64,000 nt of DNA from Stenocarpella maydis (GCA_002270565.1 NQMI01000024.1:186001-250000); one strand, 5' to 3'; positions 1-11,853 are shown, counted from the first letter of the stretch. A program made the numbers and translations. The notes: a model not told the origin generated them from the letters alone.

Positions 1-657
1 CACTAGTGGGGGTCAGATGGTAAGATTTGGCGCTCCTTGAATGTCTGTGTGCAACCACAGGGATGGATGGGTTCAGGGCTTACTTAAGCCATGGGAACAG
101 GGTGGTAGGTCATCTTTCCTCTGTTGATGTCTGTGGCCTGGTTGTAACGCCACATTCCCCATAGCTTCCTCAGATGCTGTCACAGCATATTTAGGTGTAC
201 GACGAAATAACTAGTTGTTGCACGAAGAGAAAAGAGCTAAGTATCTATTTTATACATGTGAAATGTAGGCATTTATATAGGGGGTTCCTGGAGTGGATAC
301 CGTGACAGATACCAGCGTTCTGTGCCCGCACTAACGAGATGGTGCTTAAGTGGCCGAACCCGGGCCCCCATACAGATCTACAACGGCGGTCGAGCTGGTA
401 GAGAGCTCCGGCTTTCCAGACGATCTTGCTGGCCGTTGTTCCCCATTCCCGTACGTATCCTAGAAGTTTGGATTGACCAAAGGATCCCTGGAGGAATCAC
501 TAAGAGCCTCCATCTTTATCCTTAAAATTTACCACTAGCAAACATTTCACAGGAATCTCAAGTCACTGTCAGTCAGAACAAATACAGACCCTCACATTGC
601 CTTTCTACTGGTTCCTTCGGAAGGACCGTGACGGCCAATGCAGACAGTTTTATGCCG
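1..657. other. Intergenic, no gene seen
   Basis: I see no coding pattern here. Short open frames of about 65 codons exist but lack splice signals or family motifs. The stretch ends at the TA target site of the pogo-type element. Confidence 0.5.
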
Positions 658-659
658 TA

Positions 660-710
660 CCATGGCGGATCACCATTCGGGATACCCCACGTGCCGGGAC
701 ACCCAAAATT
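660..710 (+). repeat. Left terminal inverted repeat of the 660-2866 element
   Basis: A 51-bp repeat with an exact reverse complement at 2816-2866. It contains CpG-rich stretches and is not decayed, unlike the element body. Confidence 0.92.
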
Positions 711-935
711 CTCAACCCCCACACAAATCAACAAACTTTACTTATACGTTTCTCTACAACTATTGAAGCTATTTATAATCCGAGACTATAGATAAATAGA
801 GAATTGCTTAATGAACATTGTAGACTATTCTAAAAGTGGATTGGCGTCCCTCTCGGGCCGTTTATTCCGAGTGTATAATTAACCCTAAATGCTAAATTAG
901 AGAGGACTTCTTACATTCTACAGACTAAATCCTCA

Positions 936-1121
936 GTGCTAGAGACCCAATTGCCCACTATAATGCCTAACTATACTAAGGATAACGTGGCTGATGCCCT
1001 ACATAACATTATTGATAATGGAATGTCTCTAAATAAAGCCGCTAAGAAGCATAATGTACCTATATCTACCCTATCTGCCTGCAAGAATAGCCGTACTATA
1101 AAGACTGATCCTAAGGCCTAA
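936..1121 (+). pseudogene. Transposase N-terminal HTH_psq fragment
   Basis: A 61-codon open stretch at the start of the dead pogo-type transposase. It contains the pattern of a pipsqueak helix-turn-helix (basic residues, then a SLNKAAKKHNVP-like recognition helix and SxLS). The frame then stops, and the rest of the reading (about 1130-2700) is interrupted by many TAA/TAG codons, so this is only the best-preserved part of a once ~500-residue transposase that bound the terminal repeats. Confidence 0.75.
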
Positions 1122-2815
1122 CCATTAAATTCCCGACTATCTAGTGCGCAAGAAGACTATATTGTTAAGTGGATTCTACAGTAAGAAAGGCTTAATTGCG
1201 CCCCAAGCTACTCCTAGATTAGAAATATAGTGATAAAGGTTATCAAATAATCCGGTAATAATTAGCTAGTTAGCAAGAAGTAGGTTAAGCGGTTTATTTA
1301 GCGCTACCTAGAGGTCTACAATAAAGTTGGCTATATATAAGAAGCCCTAAGGTTTTATGAGTTCACCCTAAAGGCAGTTAACTAGTATTTTGATATTCAG
1401 GAGGGCGAATACTCGTAAGTAAAGCTGAAGCTCACTATTAACATTAATAAAGCTAAATTAATAGCTGTGTTTAATATATAAATTAATACTAATAAAGCTA
1501 TAACTTTTCATACTAATGGATTGAGTATAGAACTAGATTCTCTAGTTATAGGAACTTTAGAGATAAAGAAGGTACTAGTTAAACATAATTAATCTAGGTG
1601 GTGGTCTACTATAATAGAGGCTATTATTGCTAATAACGAGGCCCTTAATCCGGGTATTATTTTTAAGGGCAAATAACTCTAAGTATAGTGGTTTATTAAT
1701 AAGTTTAAGAAGACCTGCTTATTATGGCACTTTATTATATCTCTAAATGGCGAAATAAATAACTAGATAGGCCTATCATAGCTCCAAGAGGTCTTCTTAC
1801 TATAAATAAATACCCGCTAAAACGATAATTTTAAGGCAATTCTATTAATATTAGATAGCCATTTTAGCTACACTTGTATAGGTATATAGCCAGGTTTTAT
1901 AATATTAAGCTAATTCAATTAATCAACCTATATAGGATAAGTTTATAATTACATGCTTTAAGAATAATATCTTCTGCTACTATTTATCAGCATATTGCTT
2001 ATATAGACTTTAACCACTTAATAATAGAGTCTTTAATGCTGTAAAGGCATACTATTATAGGCTCCTTAGCACATAGCAGGTACTAATAGACTCTCAGCCT
2101 ATAGATAAGATCAACTTTATTAAGGCACTATAGTAGGCTAGGGAGAAGGGATTTATAGAGAAGGCTATTAAAAATATATAAAAGACTACTAGCAACTAGC
2201 TTATTAGTCGATATAAAGCGTTAATATACCCAAAATGCTAGGAGGATAAGGAAAAACATTAAGCCGAACTAGAAGTTGATTTTAATGATAAGATACCCAA
2301 GTTTGGGTGAGAAATTATAAACCTTGCTAGCCTGGAGGCTACGGCATTAGAATGGCGTAAATTCAGGAAGATCAGCCTTACATTTGATGCAAAAGAAGCT
2401 GAGTTAGCCCTTGCATATAAGAGAATTCGGGAGTTGGATGCTTAAGTTAAGCGAATAAAGGCCAAGAAACGCCAAGCCATCCCAAATCCGAATAAGAAAT
2501 TCATATAACTAGGAGATATTATGGGAGGTAATAATAATGCTGGGAATGCCCTTAATAAAGAGGCTAAGGCTAAAGAAGAAATGGGTGGTAAGGCTAAAGT
2601 TGATATAGATGAAGAGTCTAAAGATGATGATATAGAAAATGAGCCGCTAGCAGAAGTGCGGACCCGTTCTAGTTGTACATTCAAACTCCTTGTAAGATAT
2701 ACTAATTAAAAGAGCTGCTTTTATACTTTAAAATTATTTATAAAATGTCTAGTTATGAGCAGAATTAAGTTAATAATGGCTTCTTAAAGTTGAATTGTTT
2801 TGGTGGGTATTCTCT

Positions 2816-2866
2816 AATTTTGGGTGTCCCGGCACGTGGGGTATCCCGAATGGTGATCCGCCATGG
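2816..2866 (-). repeat. Right terminal inverted repeat of the 660-2866 element
   Basis: Exact reverse complement of 660-710, followed by the TA target duplication at 2867-2868. Confidence 0.92.
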
Positions 2867-2868
2867 TA

Positions 2869-3248
2869 AGACCAGAAACAATCCTTCCTAACACGCTTAA
2901 GACTTTGGGAATCGTGGCTTGCTTATGCTGTCTGGAGTAATGGATCGGCCACAGGCTTGACGATGAACATTCGATGTACCACCAGCCGTCCGCGCTTACT
3001 GAATTTCTAGGGAGGGTTCAATACTCCCGCTACGGGTACTTTAAGGACCTCAGCATGATCTGGTACGATGAAAGCATATTGAAAGCCGGAAAAGGATACT
3101 GCACGTGCCTTTGAGCGTAGTTTGCCTCTCGAGTTCCAGCCTACGGGCAATTGGAAAGCCGATCGTAGTATACCCCAAGACTACCATCGTCGTAAGCGGA
3201 CCTGGTTACAAAGTCCGTTTCCATCATATATACCCCCCCCCCCCCCCC

Positions 3249-3279
<31 letters not shown>

Positions 3280-4243
3280 TGTTTAATTGCCAACGTATTG
3301 TCGACATAGAAGGCGTCAACTTACACATAGCCGTGACAGCAGCATAAAGATCCAGGACAAACTCTCCAGGATGCCAGTCTACTTTAGAGTTCGCGATTGA
3401 CCTCCTATGCGTCAGTCATCGTCCCACGTATACTAGCCTGGTTTAAGTTGCAGTAGGAACTTTATACGGTCGTAGAGGCTCAACGACCAGCGCTTAATAA
3501 AAGAATAAGATAATAATAGTAATCAATATCAAAATGTAATACCATGTTACTAATAAAATAGCAATAGCCTCGTGATGAGGCCAGTTGTGACCCACTTCAA
3601 GACGAGTTGCTAAAAAAGGACTGGCAACTTTGGAAGTGCTGCAATTTTTTTTTAGCACCAAGCTGTGCTCGAACCCGTCCCTTAGTGCAGGCAGCAGCCT
3701 GGAATAGTCTGAATAAGCAGGCCCCGTCGCAGAGAAATAACGCTTGGGAGGCCCGTGCGTCCAGCCCCGCCGTGGCTCACGGCGACTTTGAATTTTCCCC
3801 AATGTGCACGCTGAAATTTTCCACTGAACCAGGACGACAAATTCCAAAACGCGCAACTCGCAATCTCGCCGACGCAACACCCAGCTCGTCGGCCGCACGC
3901 CCCTCCACCATCAACACCCATCGCCCAATAGCATCACACACTTTTTGCAATCCCCTACATTCGTTTCCCTTTCTCTAACTTTGTTGAGAAGGCTTTGACG
4001 GCCACGGCAAAACCCATCACTGCCGGTCACAAGAGCCCACCGTCGTCTCTCGGCGGGTGACTCAACGCCCTGCCCAGCCTCGCCCATCTCGTCCGTTCGT
4101 TCTCTTCTCGGCGCCCAGAGCATCAACACACCGGGTCGGCAGGGCCACCCGATCGATCTATCATCTTCACAACAAGCCCGTGGTGCCAGCTCCTATATCC
4201 CCCCTGTGTGGCTCAGGAGCTCGCAGAGCACAGTCTGGTGGCC
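2869..4243. promoter_or_regulatory. Intergenic and upstream region of BRF1
   Basis: No gene recognised. It contains a C/A homopolymer tract (about 3231-3279). The 3.6-4.2 kb part is GC-richer with short pyrimidine tracts, as in fungal promoters and 5' leaders, and ends directly at the BRF1 start. A 5' UTR intron is possible but not resolved. Confidence 0.4.
3231..3279 (+). repeat. Poly-C / poly-A / (AAAAG)n simple repeat
   Basis: A run of about 16 C, then about 11 A, then several AAAAG units. It is length-prone in replication and sequencing and has no gene around it. Confidence 0.9.
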
Positions 4244-6496
4244 ATGTCGTCCATGGTCAAGACCCCTCGCAAGACGCCTGCCGCCAAACCTAAGGCCTCG
4301 CGTCCCAATCCTGCCCGAGCAATCAACGACAGAGATCACCGGCGCAAGCAGATTGCCGAGTACAATGCCAGCAGGGCCTCCTCTTCTGCCGGCTCCCCAC
4401 CCCCCGTTAACCCCCGCTCCCAGTGTCCCAACCCCAAGTGTTCCGCGCCCAACCTCATCGATGGAACTTGCCAGACTTGCGGTGCTGTCGTCGATGACAG
4501 CAACATCGTCGCCGACGTCCAGTTCGGTGAGGCTTCCAACGGCCAAGCCATCGCCTTCGGCGTCACTGTTGGCCATGATCAAGCAGGCCCCCGGCTGGGC
4601 GGCCCCGGCTTTGGCCCGCGCCGTGCTGCAGGTGGCGGCGAGGGCGAGAATCGTCTCAAGTCCATTCTCGAGGGTCGCGATCACATCCACGCCCTGCTCA
4701 ACCGCCTTGAACTTGGCCAGTTCGAAGGCCAGTTGTACCTCTCTGCGTTCAACAAGTTCAAGGAAGTCCTCGGTCGGAACTTCTGTCAAGGGCGGAGTGT
4801 CCCCAGGGTTGCAAGTGTCTGTGTGTATTGGGCCATCCGCAAAGCGCGCAACACCCCGGTCATGCTCATCGATATCGCCGACGTCATGAAGATGGACGTC
4901 TTCCTGCTCGGCCGCACCTTCAAGAAGATGCTTCACATGCTATACGGCGGCGACGAGGCTAACTACCCCTTCGAGCCCATGGTTCCAGAAGATATCATCA
5001 GGCGCCTTGCCAGCCGCCTCGAGTTCTTCAACGATACAGAGACCATCCAGGCGGCTGCTGTGCGCATCGTGCAGAGAATGGACCGCGACTGGATGATGCT
5101 TGGCCGGAAACCCGCCGGTATCTGCGGATCGGCCCTCATCCTTGCTGCCAGGATGTTCAACTACCGTCGAACCCCGCTTGAAGTTTCGTTCGTTGCAAAA
5201 GTCACCACAGCCACCCTCAAGCTCCGTCTGGACGAATTCGCCAGGCTAGAGGCCGCACAGATGCGCATCAGTGAGTTTATGAGGGGGGAGTTCCCCGGAC
5301 AACAACAGTCCCACGACCCTCCAGCCTTCTACCGCCAGTCCAAAGAGTATCAAGAAGAGATGGAGAAGAAGAGGAACAACCCAGGCCGCAAGCGTAAGCG
5401 ACCGGTCATTGACACGGAGACCGGCCAGCCCCTTCCGCCCGACATGAGGCAGCGGGAAGATGGCCAGCCAGATTCCGGGTCCACTTCTCAAGGCGATGCC
5501 ACGCCCTCCGAGCAATCAAGGACCGACGCGGATGGATTCGCCATCCCCGCAGTGCCTCAACAACGTGCCAGCCCCTCGGGTGGAGGCACACAACGCGTGA
5601 CCGAAGATGACATCAGTGAGGCCGTGCCTACAGACGAACAAGATGAAGTGGAGGCACTTGCATCCAAGTATGGTGATGTTCCTCTCCCCGGTCTGAGCCT
5701 CCCGGATGGTGAGCCAGGAGCCTCCGGGACACAGGCCACAGCTGTAGCTCCAGGAGCCAAGACCCACCGAAAACGCCTCCAAGGTAGCGCTTTGCGTAAT
5801 CCTGCACTCTTTGACGAGAGTGAGGAGTGGACGGAGGACGAGAACAAGATGGCTGAGGAAATGCTCAGCAACATCAGGGACATCAACTCTAAACTCTGGG
5901 TCGCTGCCGCGGACCTGGCCGGGCTGCGCACCCAAGAGCTGAAGGAGGAGCTCGAGAAGATGCGGCCGGCCGATTATCAGCAAAATGAACTGCTCGACGC
6001 GCCCGAAGTCACCGAGGACGAATTCGCCAACGACCCGGAGGTAGTCAACTGCCTGCTAACCGAGGACGAGCGCAAGATCAAGGAGCAGCTGTGGCTCAAC
6101 GAGAACAAGGACTGGCTGCGACTGCAGCAGGAGAAAGAGTTCAAGAAGAAGATGGCCCCAGTCAAGAAGCCGCGCAAGCCAACCACGCGGAAGCCACGCA
6201 TCGGCGAGGGCCAGGCGACACCGGCGAGCTCGGCTGAGGAGGCCGCCCAGGAAACGGCCAACCGGCGGGGTATCTCGACCAAGATCAACTATGCTGCCCT
6301 TACCAACATGGACCGAAAGGGCCCGGGCTCCTTGATTGGCAGCGAGATCGCAAGCCAGCCGACCAGTCGTACTGGCAGTGCTGAGCTTTCGGATGGGGAT
6401 AGCGACGAGGACGACCTCGGCCTTGGCGAAGAGCAGGGCGCCGAGAACGAGGAGGGGGAGCTGTACGAGGCCGGGGATTTCGGGGATGATGACTAG
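4244..6496 (+). CDS. BRF1: Transcription factor IIIB subunit BRF1 (TFIIB-related factor)
   Basis: BRF1 is the TFIIB-like subunit of TFIIIB. It binds TBP and recruits RNA polymerase III to tRNA and 5S genes in the nucleus. The 750-residue single-exon frame starts at the ATG reading MSSMVKTP; upstream in-frame codons lack an ATG. It has an N-terminal zinc ribbon (about residues 61-80: CPNPKC then CQTCG), two cyclin-fold repeats (about 135-235 and 245-345), a basic linker, and near 600-645 the C-terminal BRF homology block (ExxNCLLTEDERKIKEQLW, then NENKDW) that contacts TBP and DNA. The tail is acidic (many D/E). Size and domain order fit fungal BRF1. No breaks or odd codon use were seen. The long R/K- and P-rich spacer between the cyclin folds and homology block is expected to be disordered. 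Confidence 0.93.
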   Translation: MSSMVKTPRKTPAAKPKASRPNPARAINDRDHRRKQIAEYNASRASSSAGSPPPVNPRSQCPNPKCSAPNLIDGTCQTCGAVVDDSNIVADVQFGEASNGQAIAFGVTVGHDQAGPRLGGPGFGPRRAAGGGEGENRLKSILEGRDHIHALLNRLELGQFEGQLYLSAFNKFKEVLGRNFCQGRSVPRVASVCVYWAIRKARNTPVMLIDIADVMKMDVFLLGRTFKKMLHMLYGGDEANYPFEPMVPEDIIRRLASRLEFFNDTETIQAAAVRIVQRMDRDWMMLGRKPAGICGSALILAARMFNYRRTPLEVSFVAKVTTATLKLRLDEFARLEAAQMRISEFMRGEFPGQQQSHDPPAFYRQSKEYQEEMEKKRNNPGRKRKRPVIDTETGQPLPPDMRQREDGQPDSGSTSQGDATPSEQSRTDADGFAIPAVPQQRASPSGGGTQRVTEDDISEAVPTDEQDEVEALASKYGDVPLPGLSLPDGEPGASGTQATAVAPGAKTHRKRLQGSALRNPALFDESEEWTEDENKMAEEMLSNIRDINSKLWVAAADLAGLRTQELKEELEKMRPADYQQNELLDAPEVTEDEFANDPEVVNCLLTEDERKIKEQLWLNENKDWLRLQQEKEFKKKMAPVKKPRKPTTRKPRIGEGQATPASSAEEAAQETANRRGISTKINYAALTNMDRKGPGSLIGSEIASQPTSRTGSAELSDGDSDEDDLGLGEEQGAENEEGELYEAGDFGDDD

Positions 6497-9136
6497 TGAT
6501 CATCAAACTCGTGGGGTCGGGTGGTGCCTACCCCGCAATGGGCTCATGCACCGCAGCAGCCATGAGGCACGGACAGCAGAACACCTTTTCTAGAGAATTC
6601 CTATCGGTCAGCAAGATACCATTAGAGGTCTGCCACCGCAAGCCACGTGCGGGCAGAGTTGGTAGAGTCAGGAAATACCTTACTATTGAACAAGACATGC
6701 AAAATAACGTTGGAGAAACCTAGCCTCTTCAAGTCTCGACCATGCCCGTTGTGCTGGCTATTTCGTAATGGTTAGATAAAACGATGAATGATCATGGATA
6801 CGCTCGGTCCTGAGCAGATTGGACATGACCAAGCGGGCGGGACATGCGGAGGCCCGCCCAGATTATTCTTACCCCATGGGGAGGCTATGGGGCCCCTCGA
6901 TGAGTTGGATCCCAAGGCTTCGGCTAGCACCAGACCTCGTGCTGCCTGCATGTCCACCGGATGGGCGATGGAGCGCCACCATGTTGGATAATGCAGCTCA
7001 CGATGCTGCAGGTGTTGACCAAGGATGTGGGATGCTGCGGATGGCGTGCTTATTAAGCGCTCACCCAACAGCCACTGCACACACACGAGCGACCCCGCGA
7101 CGATCAGCAATGCTAAGCTCCGCCCAGGCACACAAGCTCGCCAACAGGGAAAGCTTGGGTAAGCCACGGCCTGCACGTCGCGGCATAAAGGGGATGTTCC
7201 TTGCGCGCTCCCGCAACCTGTGGTAGACCCTGAGTACACCCTCTCTCGGTCACCACATGTGGAATGTATAACCGTGGGGATTCAGACTGAGCTGGAGCTA
7301 CTAAGTATTACGGCGTACGGCCTAATGTCACCGTGCCCCTGCTGCAGAAAATACGCCGACCTCATGCCGACGCGAGGCTCCAGGTCACTCGGATTGCCCG
7401 GTGGCCCCTATCCCTGGATCTACACGTACAGCTGCTTCTTCCTGTGATGATACTCTCTGGTCGGCTCTGGTTGGACGGCGACTTAGCCTCTTATCTCTGG
7501 AACACGCTAGAAGATGGGGAAAATGAAAACCGGCCGAGTCAGGGCAAGAGATCTTCATGGGGAGAGACAGGCTGACTGTCGTTGCGAATAGCACACTACA
7601 CTACTGCATAATGTATGTACTACACGATGTACACTACACTAGCACCCAAAGGATCATGGGTGGGTCGGTACTTGAAGAAACAAGCCTCGGGAGCAGGGGA
7701 TGCGCGGGTAGGGTCAGGCCAACAGTGGATTCTATTACGGGAGGCTTTCATTTACTTGGCAGCGTCCATCTTATTTCCGGATTGCCATTACACACCAAAT
7801 GACTCGTGGCGCCAAGTGGCTCACCGCAGAGCCTCATGCGCCTCCCGACGTCATCCTGCCCCCTTGTCGCCGTCAGCTAACTCTTTCCTCAGAGTTTTCC
7901 CTCCGGGTCCACCGTGTACGAGGGAATATCCACCATACTCCTCCAAGTTGACTTGGTGGTACCTGGCGAAATTCCAAGATTCTCGCCCGTTGCAGGACGG
8001 GAGAATCCGGCGCACCCAGACCTGCTCCCACGCCCAATTCTGCACGGCCATCTCGCCAATGCCCACTGCAATGCCCAATGCGACTGGCTCGTGCCCTTGC
8101 ATATTCCAAAAGCCAAGTTGCTCTGACAAGATCTTAGATCTAAGGTTTTTCGTACCAATCTGTTCTTATCTCCCCCACGCGGGGCGCTCCACGTCCTTGT
8201 CCTAGTCTGCGTCGTTTCTGGCCCTATCTTGTCAGGGTCCAAAATGGCGAGCATGGCGAGCGATCGCCATGTGCGTCATCCACATACCGGCTGATCTAGA
8301 AGCACGAGTCGGCTGCGTCTCGGCGTCTCTTCGCTTGTCGGCTTTTTCCCCGAAAACACGCTACGCACTATCTAGTGCATGGTAATGCCGGGCTGTCAAA
8401 ACTCGTGGTGCCTGCCACTACAACATACATACGGCATACTGGAAGGTCAGGTGTTCCGTTCCATGATCCTTGGCTCGGATTTATCCATGGATACACGCGC
8501 AAAAATGCTGTTCCTGGGTGGACCGGCCGGGTCCGATCCAGCCATGCCCTGCCAGCCAGCCAGCCAGCCAGCAAGCACGACCGGGCGTGGCATGAAATAA
8601 CCAGGACAGGACCGGGGCTGTGAGAGGCGGATAGGATGCTGTCGATTTTATTGTACATGCAATTCGGGACCTTACCGTTGGTCGGCCAGGTCGGTCTCCT
8701 CTCATCAGAGATAAGCCTGACCGTCATTCATATTTAGTCTTGTCTGCCCCCTCGAGCACTTTTGCCACCGCCTCCCCCCCTTTGCTCTCTCATTTCTGTC
8801 TCCTGGGGCAACAAGACTCAACAAGGCCAGTCCTCACCCACTCTTAAAGTCCGGTCCGGAGCCTCAACGCAGACAAAGGAAGTCATCGCCCCGTCCGCCC
8901 CGTGACCACTTGCAAAATTAACCTCGGGTGGTTCGAGCTCACACGACCAGACCAGACCCGAGCCGCGAATTTACTTCGCCCAGGTCTCTCGTGGGTGTTA
9001 TTATTACCAAACAGGCCAGCTGTGCATCAACTACACAAGCTGCACAGTCCTTGCCACCCAGGTCCGGTCCCTTCCCGCACGCAAAGTACATAGACAACTC
9101 GACGGCATTCCCGGAGGCTCCACCCCGCATACCAAA
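6497..9136. other. Long intergenic region, no gene supported
   Basis: A 2.6-kb stretch between BRF1 and the permease. Several frames of 60-200 codons are open on both strands because the DNA is GC-rich, but none shows a family motif, sensible splice sites or an N-terminal signal. The 8.6-9.1 kb part, with CT-rich tracts, is the likely promoter and leader of the permease gene. Confidence 0.45.
8551..8573 (+). repeat. (CAGC)n microsatellite
   Basis: About five tandem GCCA/CAGC units in non-coding DNA. Confidence 0.8.
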
Positions 9137-10638
9137 ATGGCCGACTACGACATCACCGCCGCCCAAGAAGCGGGCTCCACCGAAAAGAAGGCTGAGAAGA
9201 CCATCAGTGCCAGCGCGAGCCAACAAGGCTCGGGCTCGGGCATGTTCGGCCAGACAGAGGTGGGCGAGGTGACGGACTGGAACGACCTGGAGAAGCGCAA
9301 GGCGGCCGAGGGCCATGCCAAGTTCAACCAGCTCGGCTGGAAGCGGCTGACGGTCGTGCTCATCGTCGAGGCCATCGCCCTCGGCTCCCTGTCCATCCCC
9401 GCGGCCTTCGCGTCCCTGGGCATGGTCGCCGGCGTCATCCTCTGCGTCGGCCTCGGCTTCGTCGCCATCTACACCTCGTACGTCGTCGGCCAGGTGAAGC
9501 TCGCGTTCCCGCACGTCTCGCACTACGCCGACGCCGGCCAGCTGCTGATGGGCAAGTTCGGCTACGAGCTCGTCGGCGCCATGTTCGCGCTCCAGCTCAT
9601 CTTCCTGGTTGGCTCCCACAGCCTGACGGGGGCCATCGCTTTTGGCAACATCACCGACAACGGCGCCTGCTCCCTGGTGTTCGGCGTTGTGTCTGCCATC
9701 ATCCTGTTCCTCCTGGCCCTCCCGCCGTCGTTTGCCGAGCTGGCTGTCCTGGGGTATATTGACTTCGTGTCCATCATCCTCGCCATCGGGGTCACCATCA
9801 TCGGGACCGGCGTCCAGCAAAGCGAGGGCCTGATCCCCGCGTCCGACTGGTCCGCCTGGCCCAAGGAGGGCCTGACGTTCGTCGAGGCCTTCATCGCCCT
9901 CGGCAACATTGTCTTTGCCTACTCGTTCGCAGTGTGCCAGTTCTCCTTCATGGACGAGATGCACACGCCCAAGGACTTTGTCAAGTCCATCTGGTGGCTG
10001 GGCATGATCGAGATGGTCATCTACACCGTCACGGGGGCCCTCATCTACGTCTTTGTGGGGCAGTCGGTCGAGTCGCCCGCGCTTCTCTCAGCGGGCAACA
10101 CGCTCTCCAAGATCGCCTTCGGCATCGCCCTCCCCGTCATCTTCATCTCGGGCTCCATCAACGGCACCACAGTGGGGCGGTATATCCACGGCCGCGTGTA
10201 CAAGGACTCTGTGATCCGCTTCATCAACACCAAGATGGGCTGGATCACATGGATCGGCCTCATCGCCATCATCACCCTCATCGCGTGGATCATCGCCGAG
10301 GCCATCCCCTTCTTCAGTGACCTGCTCTCAATCTCCTCCTGCCTCTTTATCAGCGGCTTCACGTTTTACTTCCCCGCGTGGATGTGGTTCAAGCTCATCA
10401 AGAAGGGCAGCTGGCGCAGCAAGGAGAACCTGCTCCTGGCCGTCACCAACGCGATCATCTTCGTCATCGGCATGGTCATCCTGGTTGCTGGGACGTACGC
10501 AAGTGTACAGGATATTGTAAGTTCTCCCCACATATCATTACCTGGCCCTGGGAGACTCGTTGCTAACCTCACTGATAGATTGACCAATACAACGCCGGAA
10601 CCGTACGAGGTGCCTTCACATGTGGCCCACTGGCCTAG
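9137..10638 (+). CDS. Amino-acid permease, AAAP family (mtr-like)
   Basis: Plasma-membrane proton-coupled amino-acid transporter of the AAAP (Aa_trans) family, close in pattern to the Neurospora neutral amino-acid permease mtr. Exon 1 is 9137-10516. An intron at 10517-10578 has donor GTAAGT, branch GCTAAC and acceptor TAG. Exon 2 is 10579-10638, giving 479 residues; without splicing the frame runs on into unrelated sequence. The cytosolic N-terminus holds the family pattern GEVTDWNDLEKRKA (about residue 44), followed by GWKRLTVVLIVEAIALGSLS leading into the first membrane helix. About eleven hydrophobic segments follow. The spliced C-terminus ends with the pattern IDQYNAGTVRGAF, which strongly supports the intron. 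The start lies in a good context (CAAAATGG). Substrate range cannot be told from sequence. Confidence 0.92.
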
Positions 10639-11394
10639 ACGTGGATGAGGAGAACCCGGGAGGGCCTAAGGCACAGACCTTCCCTTGGCTCCCGTTGATG
10701 AAAACCCCCATTACGTGCCATATCGCTATATGAAGCTGGCGAGATGGGGTTATTAAAACATTAAATGTACATACCATGACGTGAATGAATTAAACGAACA
10801 TTAAAATACCTCTTGAGTCTTTGTGGTACCGTGTGCTTTACTTGATGTCGTGATGGGATTTGACCATTGCGTGTCGGCATAGGTTTGTCCTGTATGTCTA
10901 TATTTGTCTTGTACCTGAGGTCCTGGCACGCTGCAGCTGTCCCTGTCCCTGGCCGTCGCCCTTGGATCACCTTTTAGAAGTCGTTTTTTTTTCCTTCCGA
11001 GGCCATGGAGCTTTAGCCTCCAGGCCTTGCCACTTTGCAGCACTCCCACAGGTGCCTTGCTCGCGAGTTTCGCAAGCCTCTTCCGGGACCTGATGGCCTC
11101 CTCTTCTGAAGCATCATTTGCACACCTTCTTTCTCAAACTCATTTTGGTTATAGAAAGCTGATGGAACTTGAGAACCGTCTTCCAGTAGTCACCCTGGTA
11201 TGCAAAGGACTTTGGATCCCAAAGTCCCTTAGGCCAGGGTAGAATTCGATCAGGCCAAGCCGTAACTACAATTCATTTTATCTTGCACTCATGATTTCCA
11301 GTTGATATCTGAATTGAAAAACCACAAGCAACTCCAATGTTGTTATGCCATCCCAAAGACCGTTGGCACTCCTGACGACTTAGTTCCTTGACTA
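10639..11394. other. Intergenic, no gene seen
   Basis: 3' flank of the permease followed by sequence without coding pattern up to the MITE. An open frame at 11027-11242 has no recognisable motif. Confidence 0.45.
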
Positions 11395-11851
11395 CTGTTA
11401 CGGGGGTGTATGGGAGTGAATTACGATAAGAACCCCAAAGAAACCGTTATCCAGAAGGGTGTTGTAGGCCTAAAACTTATCATAAGATAAAGCCTATATA
11501 TATATATATTTCTTCCTCTAAAAGATATATGACAGAGCATACTATAAAGGTATATTACAGGATAGTATAATATAAGAAGGTGAATCACAGAAAGTTATTT
11601 AAGCAAAGTACCTTAAGAAGTCTTTAAAAAGAGGTCTTAAAAAATCTATATAAAAACAAATGGCAATAAATTTCTAAGTAGGGAGATTTTAAGCCTGAAG
11701 CGTTTAGAATATAGGGGGCTTGTCTTGTAGTAAGTTAACACCTTATGGTAAGTTAATGTTTTATGATAAGTTCTAGGCCTATGGTACCCTTCTGAATAAT
11801 GGTTTCTTTAGGGTTCTTACTATAATTTACTCCCATAGACCCCCGTAACAG
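11395..11851. mobile_element. 457-bp MITE with long TIRs and TA target duplication
   Basis: Non-autonomous Tc1/mariner-type miniature element. The ends begin CTGTTACGGGGG and are inverted copies of each other for about 90 bp with scattered mismatches, many of them C/T or G/A. TA flanks both sides (11393-11394, 11852-11853). The interior is AT-rich and repeats a CTTATGGTAAGTTAA-like unit. It has no coding capacity. A related autonomous element elsewhere in the genome would be needed to move it. Confidence 0.85.
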
Positions 11852-11853
11852 TA

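Larger units (their letters stand above)
660..2866 (+). mobile_element. Dead Fot1/pogo-type Tc1-mariner DNA transposon
   Basis: A 2,207-bp element bounded by perfect 51-bp terminal inverted repeats (660-710 and 2816-2866, beginning CCATGGCGGATCACCATTCG) and flanked on both sides by a TA dinucleotide (658-659, 2867-2868), the target duplication of this superfamily. The interior is AT-rich. Read on the plus strand it starts with a pipsqueak-type helix-turn-helix (frame from 936: a NxAAKKHNVPISTLS-like helix) and continues, with many TAA/TAG stops, through a recognisable DDE core near 1845 (LILDSHFSYT, matching the family LILDGHGSHT) and an acidic C-terminal tail (2521-2709). The stop-rich, TA-rich body is the usual result of RIP. 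The element cannot make its own transposase. Confidence 0.88.

Noticed and set aside
360..440. tRNA-like stretch (GGTCGAGCTGGTAGAGAGC)
   Set aside because: No matching acceptor stem, anticodon arm or T-arm of proper spacing could be drawn.
4193..4936. 247-codon minus-strand frame and the overlapping 227-codon plus frame
   Set aside because: Both overlap the BRF1 zinc ribbon and cyclin region in other frames and have no family features.
7615..8205. 196-codon plus-strand frame
   Set aside because: No motif, poor codon pattern, overlaps other equally open frames in the same DNA.
8939..9964. 341-codon open frame on the minus strand
   Set aside because: It is antisense to the permease. Its D/E/G-rich composition is the mirror of GC-ending codons in the real gene; no motif.
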